From positions 4,452,001 to 4,516,000 of the forward strand of contig NZ_JAFBCK010000001.1 of assembly GCF_016907695.1 (NCBI RefSeq): a stretch of 64,000 nt of DNA, read 5' to 3'. Source of the stretch: Actinokineospora baliensis (lineage in GTDB: Bacteria > Actinomycetota > Actinomycetes > Mycobacteriales > Pseudonocardiaceae). Numbering within the stretch: position 1 is the stretch's first letter; each line of letters opens with the position of its first letter. Below are positions 43,868 through 51,796 of the stretch, in pieces. The notes under the pieces were generated by a model. It ran no database searches and was not told where the DNA came from. It saw only the letters and a program-made list of their open reading frames with translations. The position numbers and the translations under genes were made by a program.

Positions 43868-44547
43868 CCCCGGTGCGGCTGGTGGTCGTCGACGACGACC
43901 CGCTGGTCCGCGCGGGCCTGCGGATGATCCTCGGCGGCGCGCCCGACATCGACGTCGTCGGCGAGGCCGCCGATGGGCGCGCGGCGATCGACCTGGTCGA
44001 CCGCGAACGCCCGGACGTCGTGCTGATGGACATCCGCATGCCCGGCGTGGACGGTCTGGCCGCCGCCCGAGCGCTGCGCGACCGGGCCAGCGCGTCCCGG
44101 GTCATCGTCCTGACCACCTTCGACACCGACGACATGGTGCTGGCCGCCCTCCGCGACGGCGCCGCGGGCTTCCTGCTCAAGGACACCGACCCCACCGACC
44201 TCATCGCCGCCATCCACCGGGTCGCGCGCGGCGAACCGATGCTCTCGCCCAGCGTCACCGCCCGCCTCATCGCCGTCGCCACCCGACAACCGGGCGACGA
44301 CCCCGCCCGCCGCACCGCCCACGCCCTCCTGGGCACCCTCACCGCCCGCGAACGCCAGGTCGCCGCCGCGGTCGCCGAGGGCCTGTCGAACACCGAGATC
44401 GCCCAGGCGCTGCACCTGGGCGTGGCCACGGTCAAGACCCACGTCGCCGCCGTGTTCGGCAAGCTCGCCGCCGCCAACCGGGTCCAGGTCGCCCGACGCG
44501 TCCACGACGCCGGACCGGACTGGCAGGAGCACCTCCCACCCGGGTAA
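43864..44547 (+). CDS. NarL/LuxR-type response regulator
   Basis: 227 residues. The receiver domain shows LVVVDDDPLVRAG, phospho-acceptor Asp56 in VVLMDIRMPG, and LTTFDTDD, with Lys in AGFLLKDT. The C-terminal LuxR helix-turn-helix is LTARERQVAAAVAEG, NTEIAQALHLGVATVKTHV. Start GTG coupled to the kinase gene. Targets unknown; the adjacent membrane-protein genes on either side are candidates. Confidence 0.92.
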   Translation: MTPVRLVVVDDDPLVRAGLRMILGGAPDIDVVGEAADGRAAIDLVDRERPDVVLMDIRMPGVDGLAAARALRDRASASRVIVLTTFDTDDMVLAALRDGAAGFLLKDTDPTDLIAAIHRVARGEPMLSPSVTARLIAVATRQPGDDPARRTAHALLGTLTARERQVAAAVAEGLSNTEIAQALHLGVATVKTHVAAVFGKLAAANRVQVARRVHDAGPDWQEHLPPG

Positions 44548-44607
44548 CGGCCCGCGCGGACGCGGCGACGTGATCATTACGACGCGACGAGGCGAGGGGA
44601 GCGGCAG

Positions 44608-45030
44608 ATGTCCTACCAGGGACCGCCGACCGGCGGACAGCATCAGCAGCAGCCCGAGCCGCCCCCGAAGACCACCATCAACACGCACGGCCTGTTCGGC
44701 GTGCTGCTCATCCTGGCGGCGGTGGGCATCGCGATCAGCAAGCACTGGGACATCCCGTGGCTGTACTTCCTCGTGGGCATCGTCGGCTACGCGGCCGCGA
44801 TGCTGGCCCTGACGTTCCAGATCAGCCAGTCCGAGCGGCCGAACCAGGGCCACCTGGCCGAGCACCGGTTCACGCTGCTGCGCGCCCAGTACGGCGCGCA
44901 CCTGACGTTCCTGTTCCTGATCGGCGGGTTGCTGCTGCCCTTCGACGGCTTCTGGCTGGGCGTGGCGATCTTCATCGCGTCCCTCGCCGCCGGGATGGCG
45001 ATCCCGTTCCTGCTGGTGCGCCAGCGCTGA
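44608..45030 (+). CDS. Four-helix membrane protein, unknown
   Basis: 140 residues: a Gln/Pro-rich cytoplasmic N-terminus (GGQHQQQPEPPP) and four hydrophobic segments (GLFGVLLILAAVGIAI, YFLVGIVGYAAAMLALTF, LTFLFLIGGLLLPF, LGVAIFIASLAAGMAIPF). GGGGAG precedes the ATG. It follows the response regulator by 60 bases and could be in the same transcript. No family recognised. Confidence 0.75.
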   Translation: MSYQGPPTGGQHQQQPEPPPKTTINTHGLFGVLLILAAVGIAISKHWDIPWLYFLVGIVGYAAAMLALTFQISQSERPNQGHLAEHRFTLLRAQYGAHLTFLFLIGGLLLPFDGFWLGVAIFIASLAAGMAIPFLLVRQR

Positions 45031-45158
45031 CGCGCAGGTCACAGGGTCTTCTAGGCGATCTATAGGGATCGGCGGTCGATCTGGAGGGGGGTTGCAGACC
45101 GGTCCCCGATCCTTACCTCGCAGGGCATCCGTCCGGTGCCCGAGGAGAGCGAGGACTC

Positions 45159-45860
45159 ATGAAGAGCGTGTGCGCGGTGGTGGCCGTCCTGGGCGCGATG
45201 ACCTTCGTCGGCACCGGCTACGCGGAGGCCGACGAAGGTCATCGCGACGGTGTGCTGGCCCGCGCACGGGCATGGGTGGACCAAGGCGTCCCCTACGGCC
45301 TCAACGACTTCACCGACGGCTACCGCCGCGACAGCGCCGGTTTCATCGCCATGGCCTGGTCCCTCGACGACAACCCGACCACCCGCCGCCTCCCCGACCA
45401 CGCGGTCCGCATCGACAAGGACCAACTCCAGCCCGGGGACGTACTTCTGTGGACCAGCCCCGACCCCCGCACCCCCGGCCACGCCCGCCTCTTCGGCGGC
45501 TGGACCGACCCCGCCCACAACGGCTACTGGGTGTACGAGGAGACCGCCCCCAAGGCCCGCTACCACGAGTACACCTGGCCCAACACCGCCGCGACCTACC
45601 TCCCGTACCGCTCCACCACGCTCCCCGAGCCCACTCCGATCCCAGCAACCACAACAGCCCCAACAACCACAACCGAACCCCCAGCACCCCCCGCGCCGTC
45701 TTCGCCCGAGTCAACCCCGCCAACCCGGCCCGCCGAGCCAGCCCCGCCAACCCGGCCCACCGCGTCAACCCCGCCAGCCCGACCACTGGACACTCGGAAC
45801 CTGAGGTGCCAACTGCTCGATGGGGCGGACTTGTTTTGCGTGGGGGAGCGGCAGTCGTAG
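45159..45860 (+). CDS. Secreted NlpC/P60-like protein without catalytic cysteine
   Basis: 233 residues. After a signal peptide, the domain follows NlpC/P60-type secreted peptidases: WVDQGVPYGLNDFTDGYRRD, then SAGFIAMAW, LQPGDVLLW, HARLFGGWTD and a closing YLPYR. The nucleophile position, normally D-C-S-G, reads D-S-A-G: Ser59 replaces Cys, so peptidoglycan hydrolysis is unlikely while the His motif remains. A Pro/Thr-rich tail (residues 150-210) follows. The final 25 residues (PLDTRNLRCQLLDGADLFCV) are encoded by the hairpin element (copy B), which supplies the stop codon, so the tail was probably altered by arrival of the element. Confidence 0.8.
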   Translation: MKSVCAVVAVLGAMTFVGTGYAEADEGHRDGVLARARAWVDQGVPYGLNDFTDGYRRDSAGFIAMAWSLDDNPTTRRLPDHAVRIDKDQLQPGDVLLWTSPDPRTPGHARLFGGWTDPAHNGYWVYEETAPKARYHEYTWPNTAATYLPYRSTTLPEPTPIPATTTAPTTTTEPPAPPAPSSPESTPPTRPAEPAPPTRPTASTPPARPLDTRNLRCQLLDGADLFCVGERQS

Positions 45861-46016
45861 CGTCGTCGCGCTGCAGGGCCATGCTTTTCGGCCCCAGCTT
45901 TGCGGTCCTGCCACGGCTGGCGCAGGGGCCCCGCGCAAAACAAGTCCGCCTCATCGAGCCCATCCAACCCACCACGGACCGGGTCGCAATGCCGAAGGCG
46001 AGCCGACCCCGAAGCC
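45783..46016. repeat. Intergenic hairpin element, copy B
   Basis: 234 bp. Arms 45814-45845 and 45929-45960 match copy A, with two internal changes in the second arm, each turning a Watson-Crick pair into G-U, plus a mismatch at the outermost base. The first 78 bases encode the end of the NlpC-like protein. 44 bases separate it from copy C. Confidence 0.88.
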
Positions 46017-46060
46017 GCTGGTGCCAACCCAGCCCCCCCGAGCCAGCCCCGCCAGCCCGA

Positions 46061-46295
46061 CCACTGGACACTCGGAACCTGAGGTGCCAGATGCTCGATG
46101 GGGCGGACTTGTTTTGTGTGGGGTGGCGGCAGTCGTAGCCTTGCCTCGCTGCAGGGCCATGCTTTTCGGCCCCGGCTTTTGCGGTCCTGCCACGGCTGGC
46201 GCAGGGGCCCCGCGCAAAACAAGTTCGCCCCATCGAGCACACCCACACCCCACGGACCGGGTCGCAATGCCGAAGGCGAGCCGACCCCAGAAGCC
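46061..46295. repeat. Intergenic hairpin element, copy C
   Basis: 235 bp. Arms 46092-46123 and 46208-46239. Relative to copy A there is a compatible C-to-T in arm one and A-to-G and C-to-T changes in arm two; three pairs become G-U and none is broken. It is flanked, like copy B, by CCGCCAGCCCGA just before the head, as if B and C arose by tandem duplication. The rest of the 45861-46368 gap shows nothing else. Confidence 0.88.
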
Positions 46296-46368
46296 ACCCA
46301 CCCCACCGAGCCACCACACGCCCAGGGGGTGCTCCGCGAACGGAACACCCCCTGCCCACGACCAACCA

Positions 46369-47592
46369 TCACACCACCCCCGGTGGCACGACCTCCAACT
46401 TCTCGACATCCACCACGCGACGAGAACGTCGACGAAGCCCCGGCAGCACCGCGACCAGAACCAGCGTCGCCGCCGCCGTGTAGGCCACCGCCATCGTCAG
46501 GCTCATCGTCAGCGGCGTAGTGCCGCCCAGCGAGACCAAGGGCGCCACCAACGGCCCGACCGCGAACGACGTCGTCCCCAGCAGCGCGGCTGCGGTTCCG
46601 GCGCGTTCACCGTGGTCGGCCAGGGCGAGAGCGGACCCGTTGCCCTGGGTCACCCCGCCGACCAGCATCAGCAGTGCCAGCGCGATCAGCAGCGGCACCA
46701 GCCCGCCGCCCACGAGCACCGTCACCAGCATCGCCACCGCCGCCAAGGCCGTGATGACCGTGCCGACCGTGTACATCCGCTCCGGACCCGCGCGCCGCAC
46801 GACCACCCGGTTGATCTGCGCGCCGATGATCGACATCACCGCGTTGGCCGCGAAGCAGACGCTGAACCACTGCGGTGACAGCGAGAAGCTCTCCTGCAGC
46901 ACGAAGCTGATCGACGCCAGGTAGGTGAAGAACGCGACCCCGCCGCAGGCGCCCACGACGAGGAAGCCCAGGAACAGCTTGTCCCGCAACACCGCCCCGA
47001 ACTGCCGCCCGCTGCCCTTCACGTGCCTCGCCCCCGGCGGCAGGCTCTCCGGCAGTGACGTCAGCGCCAGGACGAACAGCGCGACCCCGATCCCGGCCAG
47101 CACGGCGAAGATGCCGCGCCAGCCGATGTAGGGCGCCAGCTGCCCGCCCACGACCGGTGCGACGATCGGGGCTATCGCGCCCACCATGGTCAGCATCGCC
47201 AGCAACCGCACCAGGTCGACGCCCTGGGTCAGGTCGCGGGCCACGGCCAGGGCGATCACGATCCCGGCCGACCCGCACAGGCCCTGGAAGAACCGGGCCG
47301 CCAGCAGCAGTTCGATCGACGGCGTCACCGCGCACACCAGCGACAGCACCGCGAACAGCGCCACCCCGGTCAGCAGCGGCTTGCGCCTGCCGAACCGGTC
47401 GCTGAGCGGGCCGACCGCGAGCTGGCCGAGCGCCAGCCCCAGCATGCACGCCGACATCGTCGCCTGGGCGAGGCTCTCGCTGGTGCCGAGGTCGGTGGCG
47501 AGCTGGGGCAGCGCGGGCATGTAGAGATCCATCGAGATGGGCCCGAACATCTCCAGCAGGCCCAGCACGACGGCGACGCGGCGCAGGCTCAC
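46369..47592 (-). CDS. MFS drug/metabolite efflux transporter (Bcr/CflA type)
   Basis: 407 residues, 12 helices. The opening VAVVLGLLEMFGPISMDLY and YMPALPQLATDLG, motif A GPLSDRFGRRKPLL, and GGQLAPYIGWRGIF are characteristic of the bicyclomycin/chloramphenicol group of 12-helix proton antiporters. GTG start overlaps the upstream esterase stop (GTGA, 47589-47592). Last gene of the five-gene leftward operon, so it may export a product or the toxic substrate of that pathway. Confidence 0.88.
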   Translation of the reverse strand: MSLRRVAVVLGLLEMFGPISMDLYMPALPQLATDLGTSESLAQATMSACMLGLALGQLAVGPLSDRFGRRKPLLTGVALFAVLSLVCAVTPSIELLLAARFFQGLCGSAGIVIALAVARDLTQGVDLVRLLAMLTMVGAIAPIVAPVVGGQLAPYIGWRGIFAVLAGIGVALFVLALTSLPESLPPGARHVKGSGRQFGAVLRDKLFLGFLVVGACGGVAFFTYLASISFVLQESFSLSPQWFSVCFAANAVMSIIGAQINRVVVRRAGPERMYTVGTVITALAAVAMLVTVLVGGGLVPLLIALALLMLVGGVTQGNGSALALADHGERAGTAAALLGTTSFAVGPLVAPLVSLGGTTPLTMSLTMAVAYTAAATLVLVAVLPGLRRRSRRVVDVEKLEVVPPGVV

Positions 47593-48575
47593 GGGGACCG
47601 CAGGATCCGCCGCAGCCACGACAGCCGGGTCTCCTCGGCCGTGCGCGACACCTGCGCGTCGGGGGAGAACCCGGAGAAGCCGTGGTACCCGCCCGCCCAC
47701 ACGTGCAGCTCGGCGTTGCCGCCGGTCGCCCAGATGCGCAGCGCGTACTCGGTGGCCTCGTCCCGGAAGATCTCCGCCGCGCCCACGTCGATGAACGCCG
47801 GTGGCAGGTTGGACAGGTCGGCCATCCGCGCCGGGACCTGGTACGGGGACGCCTCGTCGGTGAACCGCAGCGGGCCGAGGATGGCGTCCCACGCGGTGTC
47901 GTTGTTGTTGCGGTCCCACGCGCCGCGCCCGTCGTACTGCCGGGTGGACACGCTCTCGTTGCGGTCGTCGAGCATGGGGCACAGCAGCACCTGCCCGGCG
48001 ATGTGCGGACCGCCGCGGTCGCGCGCGAGCAGCGAGACCCCGGCGGAGAGCCCACCACCGGCACTCGCCCCGGTCACCACGATCCGGGAGGCGTCCACAC
48101 CGAGCTCCTCGGCGTGCTCGGCCAGCCACACCAGGCCCGCGTAGCAGTCCTCCACCGCGGCGGGCGCGGGGTGCTCCGGGGCCAACCGGTACTCGACCGA
48201 CACGCCGACCGCGCCGAACCGCAGCGCGTCCGCGATCAGGCCGTCGACGCCGAAGTACCGGTTGCCCAGCACCATCCCGCCGCCGTGGATGCAGTAGAAC
48301 GCGGGCGCGTTCGGCGCCAGGTCCCGCGGTCGCACGATGGTCAGGGTGATGTCCGGGGCGCCGTCGGGGCCGGGGACGACGCGGTCCTCGACGTCCACCG
48401 GGCGGTCGCCGACGATCTGCTCGACCGGCGGGACGATGGTGGCGAAGTGGTCGCGGTTGACCAGGATCGTGTCCGCGCGCAGCGGGATCTGCTCGACCAG
48501 GTCGAGGAACATCGCCAGCCCCGGTTCGAGCTCGGGGTCGTACGGGACGGGCGGGACGGGCTCGTAGGTGCTCAC
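47589..48575 (-). CDS. HSL-family alpha/beta hydrolase (esterase) 1
   Basis: 328 residues, GTG start with GGAGG 4 bases before it. Hormone-sensitive-lipase family: oxyanion motif IHGGGMVLG, nucleophile VVTGASAGGGLS, acid in FIDVGAAEIFRDE, and His in AGGYHGFSGF. Cytoplasmic carboxylesterase on short acyl esters or lactones. It closely resembles its neighbour (shared EYRLAPEHP, EDCYAGLVW, LLARDRGGP, YALRIWATGG), showing tandem duplication. GTGA overlaps at both ends couple it to the other esterase and the transporter. Confidence 0.9.
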   Translation of the reverse strand: MSTYEPVPPVPYDPELEPGLAMFLDLVEQIPLRADTILVNRDHFATIVPPVEQIVGDRPVDVEDRVVPGPDGAPDITLTIVRPRDLAPNAPAFYCIHGGGMVLGNRYFGVDGLIADALRFGAVGVSVEYRLAPEHPAPAAVEDCYAGLVWLAEHAEELGVDASRIVVTGASAGGGLSAGVSLLARDRGGPHIAGQVLLCPMLDDRNESVSTRQYDGRGAWDRNNNDTAWDAILGPLRFTDEASPYQVPARMADLSNLPPAFIDVGAAEIFRDEATEYALRIWATGGNAELHVWAGGYHGFSGFSPDAQVSRTAEETRLSWLRRILRSP

Positions 48576-49549
48576 TTCGCCTCCAGACCCAGGACCCGGC
48601 GGAACCACGAATCGCGGGTCGCGAGCGCGGCCTGGCTCACCGGCCAGTCCGGGACGTACATGTCGAACCCGTGGAAGGCGCCGCTCCACACGTGCAGCTC
48701 CGCCTGCCCACCTGTCGCCCAGATGCGCAGCGCGTACTGGGTGTCCTCGTCGCGGAACGGTTCCGCGCTGCCCACCTCGATGAATGCGGGCGGCAGACCA
48801 GACAGGTCGGTGGCCCGGGTCGGCGCCGCGTAGGGCGACACGGCGTCGGTGCCGACGGCGTCGCCGAGCAGCGACTGCCAGCCCGCCAGGTTCGACTCGC
48901 GGGTCCAGGTGCCGATGCCCCGGTACTGGTGGCTGGCGACGGTGGTGTTGGTGTCGTCGATCATCGGGCACAGCAGCAGCTGACCCGCCAGCGCGGGGCC
49001 ACCCCGGTCGCGCGCCAGCAGCGCCACGCCCGCGGACAGGCCGCCGCCCGCGCTGCCGCCCATGACCACGATCCGGTCCGGGTCGACGTTGAGCTCGGCC
49101 GCGTTCGCCGACATCCACACCAGACCGGCGTAGCAGTCCTCCACCGGGGCCGGGTCCGGGTGCTCGGGGGCCAGCCGGTACTCGACGTTGACCGCGACGA
49201 CGCCGAGCTCCAGCACCAGGGCCAGCAGCCGGGGCACGTCCATGTTGCGGTGGCCGACCATCATGCCGCCGCCGTGGATGTTGTAGAGCCCGGGGACCGG
49301 CCCGGTGAGCCCGCGCGGGGAGATGACCGTGATCTCCAGGTCCGGGGCGCCGTCGGGGCCGGGGACCAGCCGTTCGACGACGTCCACCGGCGCGTCCCCG
49401 ACGGCCACCGCGGCGGGCGGGAACATCGCGGCCTTGCCCGCGCGCATCGCCGGGATCGTCTCGGGGGTGAAGGGCGGGGCGTCGGGCATGACGATCTCGG
49501 CGAGCGCGGGCTCGATGTCCGGGTCGAACGGGACGGGAGTGGGGCTCAC
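48572..49549 (-). CDS. HSL-family alpha/beta hydrolase (esterase) 2
   Basis: 325 residues, paralogue of the next gene down. Motifs: NIHGGGMMVGHR, VVMGGSAGGGLS nucleophile, IEVGSAEPFRDED acid loop, and SGAFHGFDMY His. It is preceded by AGGAG and a GTG start. Two related esterases in one operon suggest a substrate with two ester bonds or two substrate sizes. It sits between an aldo/keto reductase and its paralogue; all are on the TetR-controlled operon. Confidence 0.9.
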   Translation of the reverse strand: MSPTPVPFDPDIEPALAEIVMPDAPPFTPETIPAMRAGKAAMFPPAAVAVGDAPVDVVERLVPGPDGAPDLEITVISPRGLTGPVPGLYNIHGGGMMVGHRNMDVPRLLALVLELGVVAVNVEYRLAPEHPDPAPVEDCYAGLVWMSANAAELNVDPDRIVVMGGSAGGGLSAGVALLARDRGGPALAGQLLLCPMIDDTNTTVASHQYRGIGTWTRESNLAGWQSLLGDAVGTDAVSPYAAPTRATDLSGLPPAFIEVGSAEPFRDEDTQYALRIWATGGQAELHVWSGAFHGFDMYVPDWPVSQAALATRDSWFRRVLGLEAK

Positions 49550-49580
49550 AGCAGGCTCCTCGCTTGCGGGGACAGGGGGA

Positions 49581-50534
49581 TCAGGGGCCCTCGGGGTTGA
49601 CCACGTCGCGGTCGACCCAGAACGGCTCGACCAGCGCGCGCAGCTGCTGGGCGCCGACGCGCTCGACCAGGTCGACCGCGGCGAGGTTGTCCTCGAGCTG
49701 GGACTGCTTGGTGGCGCCGAAGAGGGTGGTGATGTTGGCCGGGTGGGTCAGCGTGAAGGCGACGGCCAGCCGGGCGGCGCTGGTGCCCAAGCCCGCGGCG
49801 ACCTCGGCGACGGCGGCCGCGTTCTGCTTGATCCGCTCCTGCACGCCGCCGGGGTCGCGGCCGATCTCGCGGCCGGTGGTGGACCCGGCGAGCAGGCCGC
49901 CCTCGAGCACGTCGGAGGACTGCATGGCGAACCCGTCGGCGAACAGCGCCGCGAACGGTTCGCCGTCGGGGATGCTGCGCCGCCCGATGCTGTACTTCAA
50001 CTGCGCGATCGCGGGCCCGTCGACGCCCTTCTCGGCAGCGATCTCCTGCAGCCGCCGGATGTTGGTGGCGGACCAGTTGTTGACCCCCCACGCGCGGATC
50101 TTCCCGGCGCGCTGGAGCCCGGCGAGGTCCTCGACGAGGTCTTCCAGGACGATGTCGTCGCGCCGGATGTCGCCGAGGATGACGAGGTCGGCGACGTCGA
50201 ACCCGCCGCGCAGGAACGCGTTGTCCAGCTGCGGGCCGAAGCCGTTCTCGCCGAAGCCCTCCAGCCACAGCTTGGCCGAGACGAGGTACTCGTCGCGGGG
50301 GATGCCGGAGGCGCGCATCAGCGCGTTCCAGATGACGTCGGTGAACACCGGGGTCATGCCGGGCACGCTGTAGACGCCGACGTCGAACAGGTTGACGCCC
50401 GCGGCGACCGCCGTGCGGATCATCGCGACCGCGTCGGCGAAGTCCATCCGGTCGTAGGTGTGCCAGGAGCCGAGCGACAGCTGCGAGAGCTCCAGGTCGG
50501 TCGTACCCAGGCGACGGCGGGGGAGAGTGGACAC
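49581..50534 (-). CDS. Aldo/keto reductase family protein
   Basis: 317 residues from the GTG with GAGGAG. TIM-barrel AKR: RRRLGTTDLELSQLSLGSW, Asp/Tyr in NLFDVGVYSVPG, Lys in YLVSAKLWLEGFG, WGVNNWSATNI and the cofactor loop LFGATKQSQLEDNL. The position of the catalytic His reads LVILGDIRRDD, so the His appears to be replaced by Gly; some AKR branches show this and may have altered chemistry. Likely NADPH-dependent carbonyl/alcohol conversion within the esterase operon. Confidence 0.85.
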   Translation of the reverse strand: MSTLPRRRLGTTDLELSQLSLGSWHTYDRMDFADAVAMIRTAVAAGVNLFDVGVYSVPGMTPVFTDVIWNALMRASGIPRDEYLVSAKLWLEGFGENGFGPQLDNAFLRGGFDVADLVILGDIRRDDIVLEDLVEDLAGLQRAGKIRAWGVNNWSATNIRRLQEIAAEKGVDGPAIAQLKYSIGRRSIPDGEPFAALFADGFAMQSSDVLEGGLLAGSTTGREIGRDPGGVQERIKQNAAAVAEVAAGLGTSAARLAVAFTLTHPANITTLFGATKQSQLEDNLAAVDLVERVGAQQLRALVEPFWVDRDVVNPEGP

Positions 50535-50586
50535 GGTTCTCCTCAAGAGGTGTGGCGGGGTGTGGTGGGAGCGCAACCGTTGGGAC

Positions 50587-51693
50587 TTATGGCAGCCGGG
50601 GGTCGATTACAGCTTTGACCTCGTCGAGGCGGTGCATGGCGGCGATGCGCTCGGAGGCGCCGGAGAGCCCGACCGGGGTGCCGAACAGCTCGTCCCACGG
50701 GAAGCGGTGGCCGAAGGCGCCGAAGAACTCGATGGCGCGGTGGTAGTCGGAGATGTCGCCGTTGAGCGAGCCGGAGATGGTGAGTTCCTTGCCCATCACC
50801 GCGCCCAGCGGCAGCGGCGCCGAGGTCGGTCCGGTGCTGCCGACGATCACGACCTGGCCGCGCTGGGCGGCCATCGCCACGGCCTCGGGGCCGACGGTGG
50901 GGGCACCGGCGAAGTCCAGCACCAGGTCGGCGCCGCGGCCGCCGGTGAGCTCGGTGACCCGTTCGATGATGCCCTCGGAGCCCGCGGCGATGTCGACGAC
51001 GGCGTCGGCGCCGAAGCGGCCCGCCAGGGTCAGCCGGGACTCCGGTGCGCCGACGGTGATCACCTGGGCGGCGCCGGAGATGTGCGCGACGGCGGTGGCG
51101 AAGATGCCCAGGGCGCCGGATCCCTGCACCACGACGCGCTTTCCGGTGAGTCCACCGACGTAGGTGAACGCGCGCAGCACGGTCTTGGCCGCGCACCCGG
51201 CCATCGCGGCCCAGGTGCTCGGGACGGTCTCGGGCAGCAGCAGCTTCGCCGCGCGCGGGACGACGTAGGCGTACTCGGCCAGACCGGCGGTGGCGTACGG
51301 GGGTACGTCGGAGCGCTGCAGGAAGCCGTACCCGCGGCGCGAGCAGGCGACCGGTTCGCGCAGCACGACGCAGCCGTGGCACTCGCCGCAGGTCGACTCC
51401 GACCAGCCGATCCTGGCGCCGACCTCGATGTCGCGGCCGAGGGCGTCCTTGGTGCCCGCGCCGACGGCGACGACCTCGCCGACCATCTCGTGGCCGAGCA
51501 CCATCGGCAGCATGCCGGGGAAGCTCATCTTCCCGGACCAGATCTCCACGTCCGTGCCGCAGAGCGTGGCGCAGGAGATCCGCACCAGCGCCGCGCCCGG
51601 CTCCACCTCGGCGGGCAGCGGGAGGTCGATCAGGCTCAGCGGCTGGCCGTGCTCGGTCAGCACCGCCGCGCGGGTGGAGGTGGGGACGGTCAT
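50587..51693 (-). CDS. Zinc-dependent medium-chain alcohol dehydrogenase
   Basis: 368 residues. Catalytic zinc ligands in SCATLCGTDVEIW (Cys) and LGHEMVGEV (His-Glu), four-cysteine structural zinc site in CGECHGCVVLREPVACS, and the Rossmann motif VVQGSGALGIFA. Oxidises a secondary alcohol or polyol with NAD(P). Start at 51693 with GGAAGG preferred over 51711. First gene of the leftward operon ADH-AKR-esterase-esterase-MFS. Its promoter, -10 TAGACT at 51738-51743 on the minus strand, is covered by a TetR operator. Confidence 0.9.
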   Translation of the reverse strand: MTVPTSTRAAVLTEHGQPLSLIDLPLPAEVEPGAALVRISCATLCGTDVEIWSGKMSFPGMLPMVLGHEMVGEVVAVGAGTKDALGRDIEVGARIGWSESTCGECHGCVVLREPVACSRRGYGFLQRSDVPPYATAGLAEYAYVVPRAAKLLLPETVPSTWAAMAGCAAKTVLRAFTYVGGLTGKRVVVQGSGALGIFATAVAHISGAAQVITVGAPESRLTLAGRFGADAVVDIAAGSEGIIERVTELTGGRGADLVLDFAGAPTVGPEAVAMAAQRGQVVIVGSTGPTSAPLPLGAVMGKELTISGSLNGDISDYHRAIEFFGAFGHRFPWDELFGTPVGLSGASERIAAMHRLDEVKAVIDPRLP

Positions 51694-51735
51694 CGTTGTC
51701 CTTCCGATCACGGGGAGGTCGGGTGATGAGGATCG

Positions 51736-51757
51736 TTAGTCTACGACTGTTGACTAA
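51736..51757. promoter_or_regulatory. TetR operator 1 over the dehydrogenase operon promoter
   Basis: 22-bp palindrome with outer arms TTAGTC / GACTAA and inner TCTACG-AC-TGTTGA (51740-51753). The inner part matches the TCTACG-N2-CGTAGA consensus at 10 of 12 positions. It overlaps TAGACT, the likely -10 box of the leftward operon. Confidence 0.7.
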
Positions 51758-51796
51758 AATGTCGAGACCTCGGCCACTCCCGGCCGCGGGCCGGGG

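Noticed and set aside
43360..45042. 560-codon minus-strand frame opposite the two-component system
   Set aside because: Antisense shadow of kinase and regulator with complete motifs on the plus strand.
45092..46138. 348-codon plus-strand frame running through the NlpC-like gene and two hairpin elements
   Set aside because: Wrong frame for the NlpC-like protein; Arg/Pro-rich filler with no signals.
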